NCBI GenBank assembly: GCA_024234815.1 | Contig: JACKNO010000001.1 | Location: forward strand, 496,001 to 560,000 | Direction of reading: 5' to 3' | Length of the DNA: 64,000 nt | Source of the DNA: Pseudomonadales bacterium | Lineage (GTDB): Bacteria; Pseudomonadota; Gammaproteobacteria; Pseudomonadales; Halieaceae | In this document: positions 34,216-42,852 of the stretch, piece after piece | Layout: each line of letters begins with the position of its first letter | How positions within the stretch are numbered: the first letter of the stretch is position 1 | The notes under the pieces: model-generated | What the model was told of the DNA's origin: nothing | The model's database searches: none | What the model saw: only the letters and a program-made list of their open reading frames with translations | Position numbers and translations under genes: made by a program

Positions 34216-35259
34216 TTGAATGCCAACGCTGGCAAGCTCCTTGTCATCGGCCCCTCCTGGGTCGGGGACATGGTGATGTCTCAGGTGCTTTACCGCTATC
34301 TTCAGGAAACCCGACCGGGCGTGACCATCGATGTACTTGCTCCCGCATGGAGCGAACCCCTGCTGCAGCGCATGCCCGAGGTACGCAGCGCTATACCCAT
34401 GCCGGTCGGCCACGGCGAGCTGGGCCTGGGCCGGCGCTGGCGCCTGGGTCGGTCGCTGAGGTCGCGCGGCTACGAGCAGGCGCTGCTGTTACCCAACTCC
34501 CTGAAATCCGCCCTGGTACCGCTTATTGCGGGCATTCCCCGCCGCACCGGCTGGCGCGGCGAGATGCGTTACGGCCTGGTGAATGACATGCGCCTGCTGG
34601 ATGAGCAGGCCCTGCCGCTGATGGTGCAGCGCTTTGTCGCCCTCGCCCAGGCGCCCGGCGAGGCTGTTCCGGCGCGGCTGCCGGCGCCGCGCCTGGTGGC
34701 TGACGCCGGGCAGGCCCGCCGCTGCCGGGAGCAGTTGGGCCTCGCCGGTGACAGGCCTTTGCTGGCGCTGTGCCCCGGGGCCGAGTTCGGCGGCGCCAAG
34801 CGCTGGCCCGCCGAGCGCTACGGCGAGTTGGCTGGTCGTTACCTGGCCCGGGGCTGGCAGGTGGCTCTATTCGGTTCCGCCAATGACCGACCCGTTACCG
34901 CCGCTATTCGCGGACACTGCGATGATCACGCTGCCTGTTTCGACCTGGCGGGCCGCACCCGCCTGGCGGAGGCGGTGGACCTGTTGTCATTGGCTAGCGC
35001 CGTGGTCAGCAACGACTCTGGACTGATGCATATTGCCGCCGCCCTGGCGCTGCCACTGGTGGCAATCTACGGTGCCACCTCGCCGGTGTTTACCCCGCCG
35101 CTCAACGACAACGCGGCAACGGTGGTGAGCGATATCGACTGCGCGCCCTGTTTCCAGCGCGAATGCCCGCTGGGTCATCACCGCTGTATGCGCGACACCC
35201 CGGTGGAGCGCGTGGCGGCCGAACTGGAAACCCTGTTGACCGGGGGTGGTCGCCAATGA
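34216..35259 (+). CDS. waaF: ADP-heptose:LPS heptosyltransferase II
   Basis: GT9 enzyme adding the second heptose to the LPS inner core, on the cytoplasmic side of the membrane. The start KLLVIGPSWVGDMVMSQ, the ADP-heptose loop LCPGAEFGGAKRWP and VSNDSGLMHIAAAL are diagnostic. I place the start at the TTG at 34216, giving 347 aa, close to Escherichia coli WaaF; upstream sequence in frame would antisense or overlap ilvE. It overlaps waaC by 4 bp. Confidence 0.95.
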   Translation: MNANAGKLLVIGPSWVGDMVMSQVLYRYLQETRPGVTIDVLAPAWSEPLLQRMPEVRSAIPMPVGHGELGLGRRWRLGRSLRSRGYEQALLLPNSLKSALVPLIAGIPRRTGWRGEMRYGLVNDMRLLDEQALPLMVQRFVALAQAPGEAVPARLPAPRLVADAGQARRCREQLGLAGDRPLLALCPGAEFGGAKRWPAERYGELAGRYLARGWQVALFGSANDRPVTAAIRGHCDDHAACFDLAGRTRLAEAVDLLSLASAVVSNDSGLMHIAAALALPLVAIYGATSPVFTPPLNDNAATVVSDIDCAPCFQRECPLGHHRCMRDTPVERVAAELETLLTGGGRQ

Positions 35260-36248
35260 AGGTGTTGGTGGTCAAACTGTCTTCACTGGGGGATGTCATT
35301 CATACCCTGCCGGCCCTGGGTGATGCCGAGGCAGCGCTCGGCGATGTGAGTTTTGACTGGGTGGTAGAAGAAGCCTTCGCCGAGGTTCCCGCATGGCACC
35401 GCGCCGTGGACCGGGTTATACCGGTGGCAATAAGGCGCTGGCGCAAGCGACCCGTGAGGGATTTCACCGGCCCGGAATGGCGCGCCGCCCTCGCCGCCAT
35501 GCGCGAGCGTCACTACGACGCGGTTATCGATGCCCAGGGCCTGCTGAAAAGCGCCTTTATCGCCCGCCTGGTATCGGCGCCGCGCTACGGTATGGACAAG
35601 GCCAGTGCGAGGGAGCAACTGGCGTCCCTGGCCTATGATCATCCCATCAGCGTGGCGCGGGATATGCACGCGGTTGAGCGCACGCGGGCGCTGTTCGCCA
35701 GCGCGCTGGATTACCCGCTGCCCGACACCCTGGGAGATTATGGCCTGGGCGCGGCGGTCGCGCCCGCGCGCGAGCTGCCAGCGGGCTTGCTGTTTCTGCA
35801 CGGCAGCGCGCGCGATAAAAAACTGTGGCCGGAAGAGCGCTGGCTGGCGCTGCTGCAGATGGCGGAGCAATCGGGCTACCGGGTGTGGTTGCCCTGGGGC
35901 GATGAGGAGGAACACCAGCGCGCGCGGCGAATTGCCGGCAGAGCTGACAACGCCGAGGTATTACCCCGCCTCAACCTGAGGGAGCTTGCCGGCTGGCTGT
36001 TGAGCGTGAATGGTGTGGTTGCGGTGGACACCGGGTTAGGTCATCTCAGTGCCGCGTTGTCGGTGCCCACGGTATCCCTCTACGGACCCACCAGCACCCG
36101 CCTGGTAGGCGCCTATGGTCGCAACCAGGTGCATTTGCAATCGCCGCTGGCGGGCGGCGACATCACTGATCCCGCCGTGCTGATGCAGGCTATTACGCCG
36201 ATAGCGACCTGGCAGGCGCTGCAGGCGGCGATGGCGGGAGCCGGCTGA
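35256..36248 (+). CDS. waaC: LPS heptosyltransferase I
   Basis: GT9 enzyme that transfers the first heptose onto Kdo of lipid A. The 330-aa protein begins MKVLVVKLSSLGDVIHTLPA and contains FLHGSARDKKLWPEERW and VVAVDTGLGHLSAAL, the nucleotide-sugar-binding elements. The ATGA overlap with waaF indicates coupled translation. It is followed directly by waaG. Confidence 0.96.
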   Translation: MKVLVVKLSSLGDVIHTLPALGDAEAALGDVSFDWVVEEAFAEVPAWHRAVDRVIPVAIRRWRKRPVRDFTGPEWRAALAAMRERHYDAVIDAQGLLKSAFIARLVSAPRYGMDKASAREQLASLAYDHPISVARDMHAVERTRALFASALDYPLPDTLGDYGLGAAVAPARELPAGLLFLHGSARDKKLWPEERWLALLQMAEQSGYRVWLPWGDEEEHQRARRIAGRADNAEVLPRLNLRELAGWLLSVNGVVAVDTGLGHLSAALSVPTVSLYGPTSTRLVGAYGRNQVHLQSPLAGGDITDPAVLMQAITPIATWQALQAAMAGAG

Positions 36249-36249
36249 G

Positions 36250-37395
36250 GTGCGGCTCGCATTCGCCCTGTACAAGTATTTTCCCTACGGCGGGCTGCAG
36301 CGCGACTTTGCGGCATTCGTGTCGGAACTGCTTGGGCGCGGCCACGACTGCCGCGTCTATACGAACTCATGGCAGGGTGAACAGTTGCCCGGTATCGACT
36401 TGCGCCTGGCCCCGCCCTCCGCCGGCAGCAACGTGCGGCGCAACCGACGATTCCTGGAATGGGTGCGGGCGGGATTGGCGGCGGAGCCGGCAGACGGTTT
36501 GATCGGGTTCAACAAAATGCCAGGCCTGGATATCTACTACGCCGGTGATCCCTGCTTTCTCGACAAGGCACTACAGGAGCGGGGCTTTATCTATCGCCTG
36601 GGGTGGCGCTTCCGCCATTTCGCCGCCTGGGAGCGGAAGGTCTTCGACCCCGCCGGCAGCACAGAAATATTGCTGATCTCCGCGAGCGAGGCGCGCAAGT
36701 TTGATCGCCATTATCACACGCCCGCGGCACGCATGCATTTGCTGCCGCCAGGTGTTGCCGTTGACCGGAGGCGGCCACCGGATGCGCTGGCCCGCCGCGC
36801 GCAAAGCCGTCGCGCACTTGGGCTGGGGCAGGATGTGCTGGCCCTGTTGTTCGTCGGCTCGGGCTTTGTCACCAAGGGTTTGGACAGGGCCATCCGAGCG
36901 CTCGCCGGCCTGCGCGCGGCGCATCCGGACTTCAAGCTACACTTGCTGGTGGCGGGCCAGGACCGGGCGGATCGTTTCGCGCTGTTGGCCAGGCGCCAAC
37001 AGGTAGCGGACGCGGTGTCGTTCCTGGGTGGAAGGGACGATATTGGAGACCTGCTGCTGGCTGCGGACGTGCTGGTGCACCCGGCGCGCAGCGAGGCGGC
37101 AGGCATCGCCTTACTGGAGGCACTGGTCGCCGGTTTGCCGGTGGTGACAAACAGTGTCTGCGGCTACGCTCACCACGTCGAAGCCGCTGGCGCCGGGCTG
37201 GTATTGCCGGAGCCATTCGAACAGGGTGCGCTGGAGGACGCGCTTGCGAGGATGCTGCGCAGTGAATTCAGGGCCGCCTGTCGGGACAGGGGATTGGCCT
37301 ACGCTGAACGGGAGGACCTGTACTCCCTGCACCGCACTGGCGCGGACCTGATAGAGCGTTTTGTCCGGCGCAAACAGGGAAATGGGAATGACTGA
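36250..37395 (+). CDS. waaG: LPS core glucosyltransferase (WaaG-type, GT4)
   Basis: GT4 glycosyltransferase adding the first outer-core hexose. It begins MRLAFALYKYFPYGGLQRDF and shows the GT-B C-terminal motif HPARSEAAGIALLEALVAGLPV (EX7E) and the FNKMPGLDIYYAGD segment typical of WaaG. It is 381 aa, with a GTG start at 36250, 1 bp after the waaC stop. It overlaps waaP by 8 bp. The exact sugar is inferred from the family. Confidence 0.93.
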   Translation: MRLAFALYKYFPYGGLQRDFAAFVSELLGRGHDCRVYTNSWQGEQLPGIDLRLAPPSAGSNVRRNRRFLEWVRAGLAAEPADGLIGFNKMPGLDIYYAGDPCFLDKALQERGFIYRLGWRFRHFAAWERKVFDPAGSTEILLISASEARKFDRHYHTPAARMHLLPPGVAVDRRRPPDALARRAQSRRALGLGQDVLALLFVGSGFVTKGLDRAIRALAGLRAAHPDFKLHLLVAGQDRADRFALLARRQQVADAVSFLGGRDDIGDLLLAADVLVHPARSEAAGIALLEALVAGLPVVTNSVCGYAHHVEAAGAGLVLPEPFEQGALEDALARMLRSEFRAACRDRGLAYAEREDLYSLHRTGADLIERFVRRKQGNGND

Positions 37396-38248
37396 CTACT
37401 ATCTTGCAGAAGGTTTTGCCCTGGGTGAGCTGGCCCGGTCCAACAGCAGTCGTCCGCTGCTGGCGTGGGCCGCGGATATCGCCGCGCGGGCGGAACCGGA
37501 GTCCATCTACCGCCACAAGGAGGGGCGAAAAACTCTGCGTTTCGAGTACCGTGGCAAGCCGTATTTTCTGAAACTCCACACGGGCATCGGCTGGCTGGAG
37601 GTGATCAAGAACCTGCTGCAGCTGCGTTTGCCTGTGGTGTCGGCCAGTAACGAATACCGCGCAGTGCTCGCACTACAGCGGGCCGGGGCCTATACACTCA
37701 CCATCGCGGCCTACGCGCGGCAGGGCTGGAGCCCCGCGGCCACCCGGTCGATGATCGTCACTTCCGAACTGGTGGGAACCGTGAGCCTCGAGGACTATTG
37801 CGCCAACTGGGCCACACAGCCCCCCGCCCAGGGTGTCCGGATGCGCCTTATCAGCGCCGTGGCAGACAGCGCCCGGCGCATGCACAATTCGGGTATCAAT
37901 CACCGTGATTTCTACCTCTGTCACTTTCACCTGGATGAATACAGCCTGCAGGAACCGGAGCTGCGCTGCTACCTGATCGACCTGCACCGCGCGCAGATCC
38001 GCGAGGAGACCCCCACCCGCTGGCGCGTCAAAGATCTTGCGGGGCTTTACTTTTCCGCAATGAATTGCGGGCTTACCCGGCGCGACCTGTTGCGTTTCCT
38101 GCGCCATTACCACGACGGCGGCCTGCGCGGTGCACTGCTGCGCGACAGGCGCCTGTGGCCGAGAGTTGAACGCCAGGCCCGCAAGCTCTACCTCAAGGCG
38201 CACGGGGTGGAGCCGCCCGCAGCGGGGGCAGCTCTTGCCGCGGAATAG
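37388..38248 (+). CDS. waaP: LPS core heptose(I) kinase
   Basis: Kinase that phosphorylates the first heptose of the inner core. The 286-aa protein has the kinase-like elements FEYRGKPYFLKLHTGIGWLE (ATP-binding Lys), the catalytic loop INHRDFYLCHFHLD and CYLIDLHRAQ with the metal Asp. I use the ATG at 37388, which overlaps the waaG stop by 8 bp, with GGGAA upstream; an in-frame ATG at 37382 is possible. Essential in Pseudomonas aeruginosa, where gene order is the same. Confidence 0.95.
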   Translation: MTDYYLAEGFALGELARSNSSRPLLAWAADIAARAEPESIYRHKEGRKTLRFEYRGKPYFLKLHTGIGWLEVIKNLLQLRLPVVSASNEYRAVLALQRAGAYTLTIAAYARQGWSPAATRSMIVTSELVGTVSLEDYCANWATQPPAQGVRMRLISAVADSARRMHNSGINHRDFYLCHFHLDEYSLQEPELRCYLIDLHRAQIREETPTRWRVKDLAGLYFSAMNCGLTRRDLLRFLRHYHDGGLRGALLRDRRLWPRVERQARKLYLKAHGVEPPAAGAALAAE

Positions 38249-39014
38249 TGGTGTCATTCGCGGCAACCACTGGGCACAGCGCCTGTGCGAGGTTCTGCCT
38301 CAGGACGGCACGGCAAGCTGGATGGAACAGCACTCCCACCTGCTCAAGTATGATGCCCACAGCCGCGTGGGCCTGTTGGACATAGCCGGGCGATCCTGCT
38401 TCCTGAAACTCTATCTCGCGAAGTCCGCCTCGCAGCGGCTCGGTTTCCGCCTGGGATACGGCCGCGGCATCCGCAGTTTCGACGCCGCTGGCGAGCTGGC
38501 CCGTGCGGGGCTGGCGGTGCCCACACCCCTGACCTGCCTGCGGGTATCCGAGGGGATGGTGCTGTTGACAGAGGCTATCGCGGGGGGCAGCGACCTCAGG
38601 CGTCTGTGGCCGGCGCAGACCTCAGCGGAGCACAGGTCATTACTCATGACCGGTGCGGGGGCGATACTCGCCTCGCTGCATCGCGCAGGCTTTGCGCACG
38701 GCGATTACAAGTGGAGTAACCTGCTGTGGGATGGAGGGAAGTTTCACCTCGTGGACCTGGAAGGGGTACGCAAGGTAGCTTACGTCGCGGGAATGCGGCC
38801 GCCTGCCCCGCATTTACGTGATCTGGCCCGCTTCACGGTTGACGCAGAGGAACTGGACGTCAACCAGCACTGCTACGATAGCTTTGTCGCCGGCTATTGT
38901 GCCGCTACAGGCAATCCCCGTGATGCACTGTCTGGCGCTGTAGGATCGGCGGCCGCGCCCATACGCCAGCGCCACCTGAAGAAATACGGCAAAGCTTATC
39001 GGCCGCTGTGCTAG
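38235..39014 (+). CDS. LPS kinase-fold protein next to waaP
   Basis: A 259-aa protein of the WaaP/InaA-like kinase family. Visible elements are LLDIAGRSCFLKLYLAK (ATP-binding Lys), the catalytic loop GFAHGDYKWSNLLWD and FHLVDLEGVRK (metal Asp). It begins at a TTG at 38235 with a GGGGG ribosome-binding-like tract upstream and overlaps waaP by 14 bp; an ATG at 38323 would shorten it. By position it corresponds to the kinase that follows waaP in Pseudomonas. The phosphorylated sugar position is unknown. Confidence 0.88.
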   Translation: MPRNSGVIRGNHWAQRLCEVLPQDGTASWMEQHSHLLKYDAHSRVGLLDIAGRSCFLKLYLAKSASQRLGFRLGYGRGIRSFDAAGELARAGLAVPTPLTCLRVSEGMVLLTEAIAGGSDLRRLWPAQTSAEHRSLLMTGAGAILASLHRAGFAHGDYKWSNLLWDGGKFHLVDLEGVRKVAYVAGMRPPAPHLRDLARFTVDAEELDVNQHCYDSFVAGYCAATGNPRDALSGAVGSAAAPIRQRHLKKYGKAYRPLC

Positions 39015-39057
39015 CGTTCGAATACGGTACCTGCGGCGCCGCATTTACGCCCGCAAA

Positions 39058-40467
39058 TTATCCTCCCGCGTAAATCCGTATCAGTTTGTCCAGAAACTCG
39101 CGGCTCTCATACAGCGAGCGCACCGGAATCTTCTCGTTGAGGCCGTGCGCATTCACCGTGCCGGGTTCGAGGAACAGGCCGCTGACGCCGTAGGTCGGGA
39201 TGCCCGCAGGGGTCAGGAAGCGCCCGTCTGTCCCCCCGGCCACCATGGAGGGAAGCACGGGTACGCCCGGCCACATTTCCTGAGTGACCATTTCGATGGG
39301 GCCGAGTATTTCAGCGGTTAAAGGCGGCGGTGGCGACGTGGACTCGGGGGGGTCGACAAAGGTCACTTTGACATCGGCGTCCGCCACTACCTGCTCCAGC
39401 TGCACTCGGATTTCTTCCTGTGTGTGCCCGGGGAAAATCCTGCAGTTGACGTTGGCGCCGGCACGCTGGGGCAGCGCGTTGGGCGCGTGGCCGCCGTCTA
39501 TCATGGTCGCCACGCAGGTGGTGTGCAGGATCGAGTTGTAGGAAGGGTTGGCGATTATCCTCGCAAGTGCGTCAGCGGCGGGTGGGGTTTGCAGAATTGC
39601 CTGCATGTCAGCTCCGGTCTGGCCGCCCTCGATCACTGACATGCGGTCGAAATAGGCCCGGGTCGTGTCGTTGAATTCTATGGGAAACGTGTATTCGGAG
39701 ACGCGCTCCAGCGCTGCGGCCAGGCGGTAGATGGCATTGTCCGGTAGCGGCCTAGAGGAGTGTCCGCCGGGGTTGGTTATTTCCAGGCGAAAATCCTGGT
39801 ACACCTTCTCCCCGGCCTGGATGCCGTTGTACACACGCTTGCCATCGCTGTCCAGCAGTCCGGCGCCACCCTCGTTCAGGGCGAAGCCGGCGTTGATCAG
39901 GTCGCGGTGGTTTGCCAGCAGGTAGCTCGCGCCGTTAAAGGTATTGGGCGTTTCCTCGCCGCAGGTCAGGGCCAACTTGATCGCGCGCTCGGGTCGATAC
40001 CCGGTCTGCTTGTAGCGCACCAGCGCATCGACAAAGATCGCGGCCATGGCCTTATCGTCCGCTGCACCGCGCGCATAGAAATAGCCGTCCTCCTCGATAA
40101 GCTCGAAGGGGTCGCGCTCCCAGTCTTCCCGCCTGGCCTCCACCACATCGATGTGGGCCAGCAACAGAATCGGGTCAATGCCGGCGTTCGTGCCTGGCAA
40201 TATGGCAACGAGGTTGCCCTGCTCGGGCAGTTCGGGCGGAACGATAACGTGAATATCCTGTTCCGGAATCCCCGCGGCTTGCAGGCGCTCCGCCATGACC
40301 TGGGCGGCTTTCGTGCAGCTGCCTGCTGAGAGCGTGGTGTCGATCTCGATGAGCAGCTCGTAAGTGTCACGAAACGCGGCCTGGCTGTCCGCCAGGTTGG
40401 CGGACCAGCTCGCGGTAGCCGCGACACTCATCGCGAGAAAGAAACCCGGTAGTTTTTTTATCTGCAT
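39058..40467 (-). CDS. Exported M20 family metallopeptidase
   Basis: A 469-aa zinc peptidase with a signal peptide (about 1-22, ending SWSA), so probably periplasmic. M20 metal and catalytic motifs are LLLAHIDVVEA, ARGAADDKAM, LTCGEETP and NEGGAGL, and the dimerisation segment begins NPGGHSS. A low-complexity PPESTSPPPP linker follows the dimerisation domain. It is related to peptidase T/carboxypeptidase-type dipeptidases. It is convergent with the kinase gene and not part of the LPS operon. Confidence 0.92.
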   Translation of the reverse strand: MQIKKLPGFFLAMSVAATASWSANLADSQAAFRDTYELLIEIDTTLSAGSCTKAAQVMAERLQAAGIPEQDIHVIVPPELPEQGNLVAILPGTNAGIDPILLLAHIDVVEARREDWERDPFELIEEDGYFYARGAADDKAMAAIFVDALVRYKQTGYRPERAIKLALTCGEETPNTFNGASYLLANHRDLINAGFALNEGGAGLLDSDGKRVYNGIQAGEKVYQDFRLEITNPGGHSSRPLPDNAIYRLAAALERVSEYTFPIEFNDTTRAYFDRMSVIEGGQTGADMQAILQTPPAADALARIIANPSYNSILHTTCVATMIDGGHAPNALPQRAGANVNCRIFPGHTQEEIRVQLEQVVADADVKVTFVDPPESTSPPPPLTAEILGPIEMVTQEMWPGVPVLPSMVAGGTDGRFLTPAGIPTYGVSGLFLEPGTVNAHGLNEKIPVRSLYESREFLDKLIRIYAGG

Positions 40468-40530
40468 AAAATGATTCCCCTGAAGATGACCCTGAGGTCA
40501 CCTGGCTGATAAACGACGCGCCGATTCGCG

Positions 40531-40953
40531 CTAAAGTGTGTCATCCTCGAGCCGCTTTCCCATGCCGATGACATCGTCCCTGCCATAACCGATGGCCTCG
40601 TAGAACGCGATTACATCGGTATTTGTTGAGCGAATCTGCAGGTTGATTTTGGGGCAGCCCTTGCGTGCAAGACGCGCCTCGACGGCCCGCATGATCTCCA
40701 GCCCATAGCCCTTGCGTTGTTCCGATGGACTGACCGCCAGATAGTTTATCCAGCCGCGATGCCCTTCGTAACCCCCCATCACCGTGGCCACGACCTGGTC
40801 GCGGTCGCAGCCGACCAGAAAGAGATCGGCACCCAGCCTGAGTTTTCTGTCGATATCTTTCGCGGGGTCATTCCATGGCACGACAAGCCCGCACGCTTGC
40901 CAGAGTGCTATTACCGGCTCGCGGTCTTCTGTCCTGAATTCGCGTATTCTCAT
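40531..40953 (-). CDS. GNAT family N-acetyltransferase (YpeA-like)
   Basis: A 140-aa single-domain acetyltransferase. It begins MRIREFRTEDREPVIALW and shows the acetyl-CoA loop SPSEQRKGYGLEIMRAVE and a C-terminal FYEAIGYGRDDVIGMGKRL, matching the YpeA/RimI-like group. The internal ATG (complement of 40951-40953) is chosen over an upstream one that adds 12 atypical residues. Substrate unknown. Confidence 0.9.
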   Translation of the reverse strand: MRIREFRTEDREPVIALWQACGLVVPWNDPAKDIDRKLRLGADLFLVGCDRDQVVATVMGGYEGHRGWINYLAVSPSEQRKGYGLEIMRAVEARLARKGCPKINLQIRSTNTDVIAFYEAIGYGRDDVIGMGKRLEDDTL

Positions 40954-41094
40954 TATTCCGGTCTTAAGCGGTATTGCGGTTCGCAACACCGGCGCTCTTC
41001 CTGGTTTGAATGCGCCCGTCGCGCCAATTTCGCGGCGCGCTGGCTGCGCCGCTCAGGCTGCGCCTCGAGTTCGACGTTTCCCGGCGGCAGCGGG

Positions 41095-41349
41095 CTATCC
41101 GGCCCGCGGGGACGCGCCGTCACACAGCAGGCCGGCAAGCGTCTGGGCATGAGCCAGGGCTTCGAAGCCCGCATCGGTGAGGTAACCGCCATCGGGTTGG
41201 CTGACCAGGCCCAGGTCGAACAGGCTCTGGCAGGCTTCAATGACTTCCTGGCGGGCGTTGGAATGAACCTTGATGCCCCGGTCAAGTGTGGAGCTGTCAA
41301 ATTGCAACAGCAGGTTCAATTCTTCGATGGTGCTGGCGGTGAATGACAA
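41095..41349 (-). CDS. Small TIGR02647-like protein
   Basis: An 84-aa protein with the features of TIGR02647: ELNLLLQFDSSTLDRGIKVH near the start and GLVSQPDGGYLTDAGFEAL in the second half, which resembles a winged-helix segment. Members occur in gammaproteobacteria as small stand-alone proteins. Function is not established. It lies 100 bp from the left end of the insertion sequence. Confidence 0.75.
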   Translation of the reverse strand: MSFTASTIEELNLLLQFDSSTLDRGIKVHSNARQEVIEACQSLFDLGLVSQPDGGYLTDAGFEALAHAQTLAGLLCDGASPRAG

Positions 41350-41449
41350 AGGCCGGTCCTCGCGATGTAGTTGGCCCCGGTTAATGACGCCAATCCTGGT
41401 GAACTTAGCAGAACTGTGGCGAAGGCGCCAATGCCTGGTCCTGTGCGAA

Positions 41450-41469
41450 TTGACTCATAAATAATCTTA
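41450..41469. repeat. Outer copy of the IS left terminal repeat
   Basis: TTGACTCATAA (41450-41460) followed by TAA and CTTACC matches the right IS terminus with one substitution and a small gap. It lies 45 bp outside the inner left end, so the left end of the element is duplicated. Confidence 0.55.
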
Positions 41470-41494
41470 CCCAAGACAGCAGGGCAACCAGGTC

Positions 41495-41520
41495 GTTGAC
41501 TCATATCTCAGGTTACCGAA
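41495..41520. repeat. Left terminal inverted repeat of the IS
   Basis: GTTGACTCATA (41495-41505) and TTACCGAA (41513-41520) match, in inverted orientation, the right end at 42713-42745 with a few differences between the two blocks. Confidence 0.75.
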
Positions 41521-41533
41521 AGGAGACTGTGAT

Positions 41534-42706
41534 ATGGGCAAGAATGAGCGCCAGGCCTACCTCAAGGCCATCCGCCCCCGTTATCGCAAGGCACATCGCC
41601 GGGCCAAGGCGGCTATTCTCAACGAGTTCTGTGCCGTGTGCGGCTATCACCGCAAATACGCCATCAGACTCCTCAACCAACCACGGCGGGGGGGCACTCC
41701 CGGCCGGGGCGGGCGCCCCGCCACCTATGCCTCGGAGGCGCTGCGAACGGCGCTCAAGCGCATCTGGTTTGCCACCGACCAGATGTGCTCCAAGAAGCTC
41801 AAGGCCGCCCTGCCGCTGTGGCTGCCTGGCTACGAGGCGGTCCACCAGCCACTCGCCGCCGATACCAGAGCACAGTTGCTGGCCATGAGCCCTGCCACAA
41901 TCGACCGCCTGTTGCGGCCCATACGCGCCCGCAGGGGCCGCAAGGGGCTGTGCGGCACCCGCCCGGGCAGCCTGCTGAAGAATCAGATACCGATACGCAC
42001 CGAGCACTGGGATGTTACCCAGCCGGGCTTTATGGAGGCGGATACCGTGGCCCACTGCGGCAACAGCCTGGCCGGTGATTTCGCCTGGTCCCTGACCCTC
42101 ACCGATATCCTCACCGGCTGGACAGAGATCCGCGCCACTTGGAACAAGGGCGCCGTCGGCGTCTGCAACCAGATCAAAGCCATCGAAGCGGCGCTACCCT
42201 TCGACCTGCGGGGCTTCGACTGCGACAACGGCTCCGAGTTTCTCAACTACCATCTGCAGCGTTACTTCAGCAATCGCCCCCGGGAAGTGGCCTTCACCCG
42301 TTCACGGCCGTACCGGAAAAATGATAATGCCCATGTCGAGCAGAAGAACTGGACACATGTGCGCCAGCTGTTCGGGTACGACAGGATCGACGACGTCAGC
42401 CTGATTCCCCTTATGAACGACCTCTATGCCCACGAGTGGTCGCTCTACCAGAACCATTTCTGCCCGGCCATGAAGCTGGTGGAGAAGCAGCGAGTTAACG
42501 CACGCTACAGGAAAAAATACGATGTGCCCAAGACGCCTTACCAGCGCCTGCTGGGGTCGGATCACCTCACCGATGAAATGAAGGGCAGGCTCCGCGATGT
42601 CCACGGAACCCTCAACCCCTTTATACTCAAGCAAGCCATCGAGACGAAGCTCAGGCGGATATTCCGCAACATCAGGGTAACCTCCAATGTGAGGCAACGA
42701 CTCTGA
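41534..42706 (+). CDS. IS transposase, rve/DDE integrase core
   Basis: A 390-aa transposase that appears intact. An N-terminal helix-turn-helix region (about 1-60) is followed by an RNase H-like core with the DDE triad in FMEADTVAHCG, DCDNGSEFL and NAHVEQKNW. The start MGKNERQAYLKAIRPRYRK is characteristic of this transposase group. AAAGGAG lies just upstream of the ATG at 41534, adjacent to the inner terminal repeat. Confidence 0.93.
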   Translation: MGKNERQAYLKAIRPRYRKAHRRAKAAILNEFCAVCGYHRKYAIRLLNQPRRGGTPGRGGRPATYASEALRTALKRIWFATDQMCSKKLKAALPLWLPGYEAVHQPLAADTRAQLLAMSPATIDRLLRPIRARRGRKGLCGTRPGSLLKNQIPIRTEHWDVTQPGFMEADTVAHCGNSLAGDFAWSLTLTDILTGWTEIRATWNKGAVGVCNQIKAIEAALPFDLRGFDCDNGSEFLNYHLQRYFSNRPREVAFTRSRPYRKNDNAHVEQKNWTHVRQLFGYDRIDDVSLIPLMNDLYAHEWSLYQNHFCPAMKLVEKQRVNARYRKKYDVPKTPYQRLLGSDHLTDEMKGRLRDVHGTLNPFILKQAIETKLRRIFRNIRVTSNVRQRL

Positions 42707-42712
42707 CTGAAA

Positions 42713-42745
42713 CCAGCCTTCGGTAAGCTTTAGTTATGAGTCAAC
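42713..42745. repeat. Right terminal inverted repeat of the IS
   Basis: Read inwards from 42745, the sequence begins GTTGACTCATAACTAAAGC and continues TTACCGAAGG. The first 11 bases and the TTACCGAA block match the left end. Confidence 0.75.
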
Positions 42746-42852
42746 GCGTGTGCCCGGCCAGGCAGGAGGATGTCTCGCATTCGGGCAACGCCTCCAGCCG
42801 AAGCCGTTTCCCCGGCAACCCTGTCCTTCTGACTGGTGATTTCCCGGCGCTA

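Larger units (their letters stand above)
41495..42745 (+). mobile_element. Insertion sequence with DDE integrase-type transposase
   Basis: An element of about 1.25 kb bounded by imperfect inverted repeats (41495-41520 and 42713-42745) and carrying one transposase gene. I could not find a clear target-site duplication (flanks read GGTC on the left and GCGTG on the right). The transposase resembles the rve-type group often placed with ISNCY or IS481-like families; the family is not certain. It sits between two envelope gene blocks and interrupts no recognisable gene. Confidence 0.8.

Noticed and set aside
41487..42750. Target-site duplication around the IS
   Set aside because: Flanking bases do not match for either choice of left end, so no duplication is claimed.
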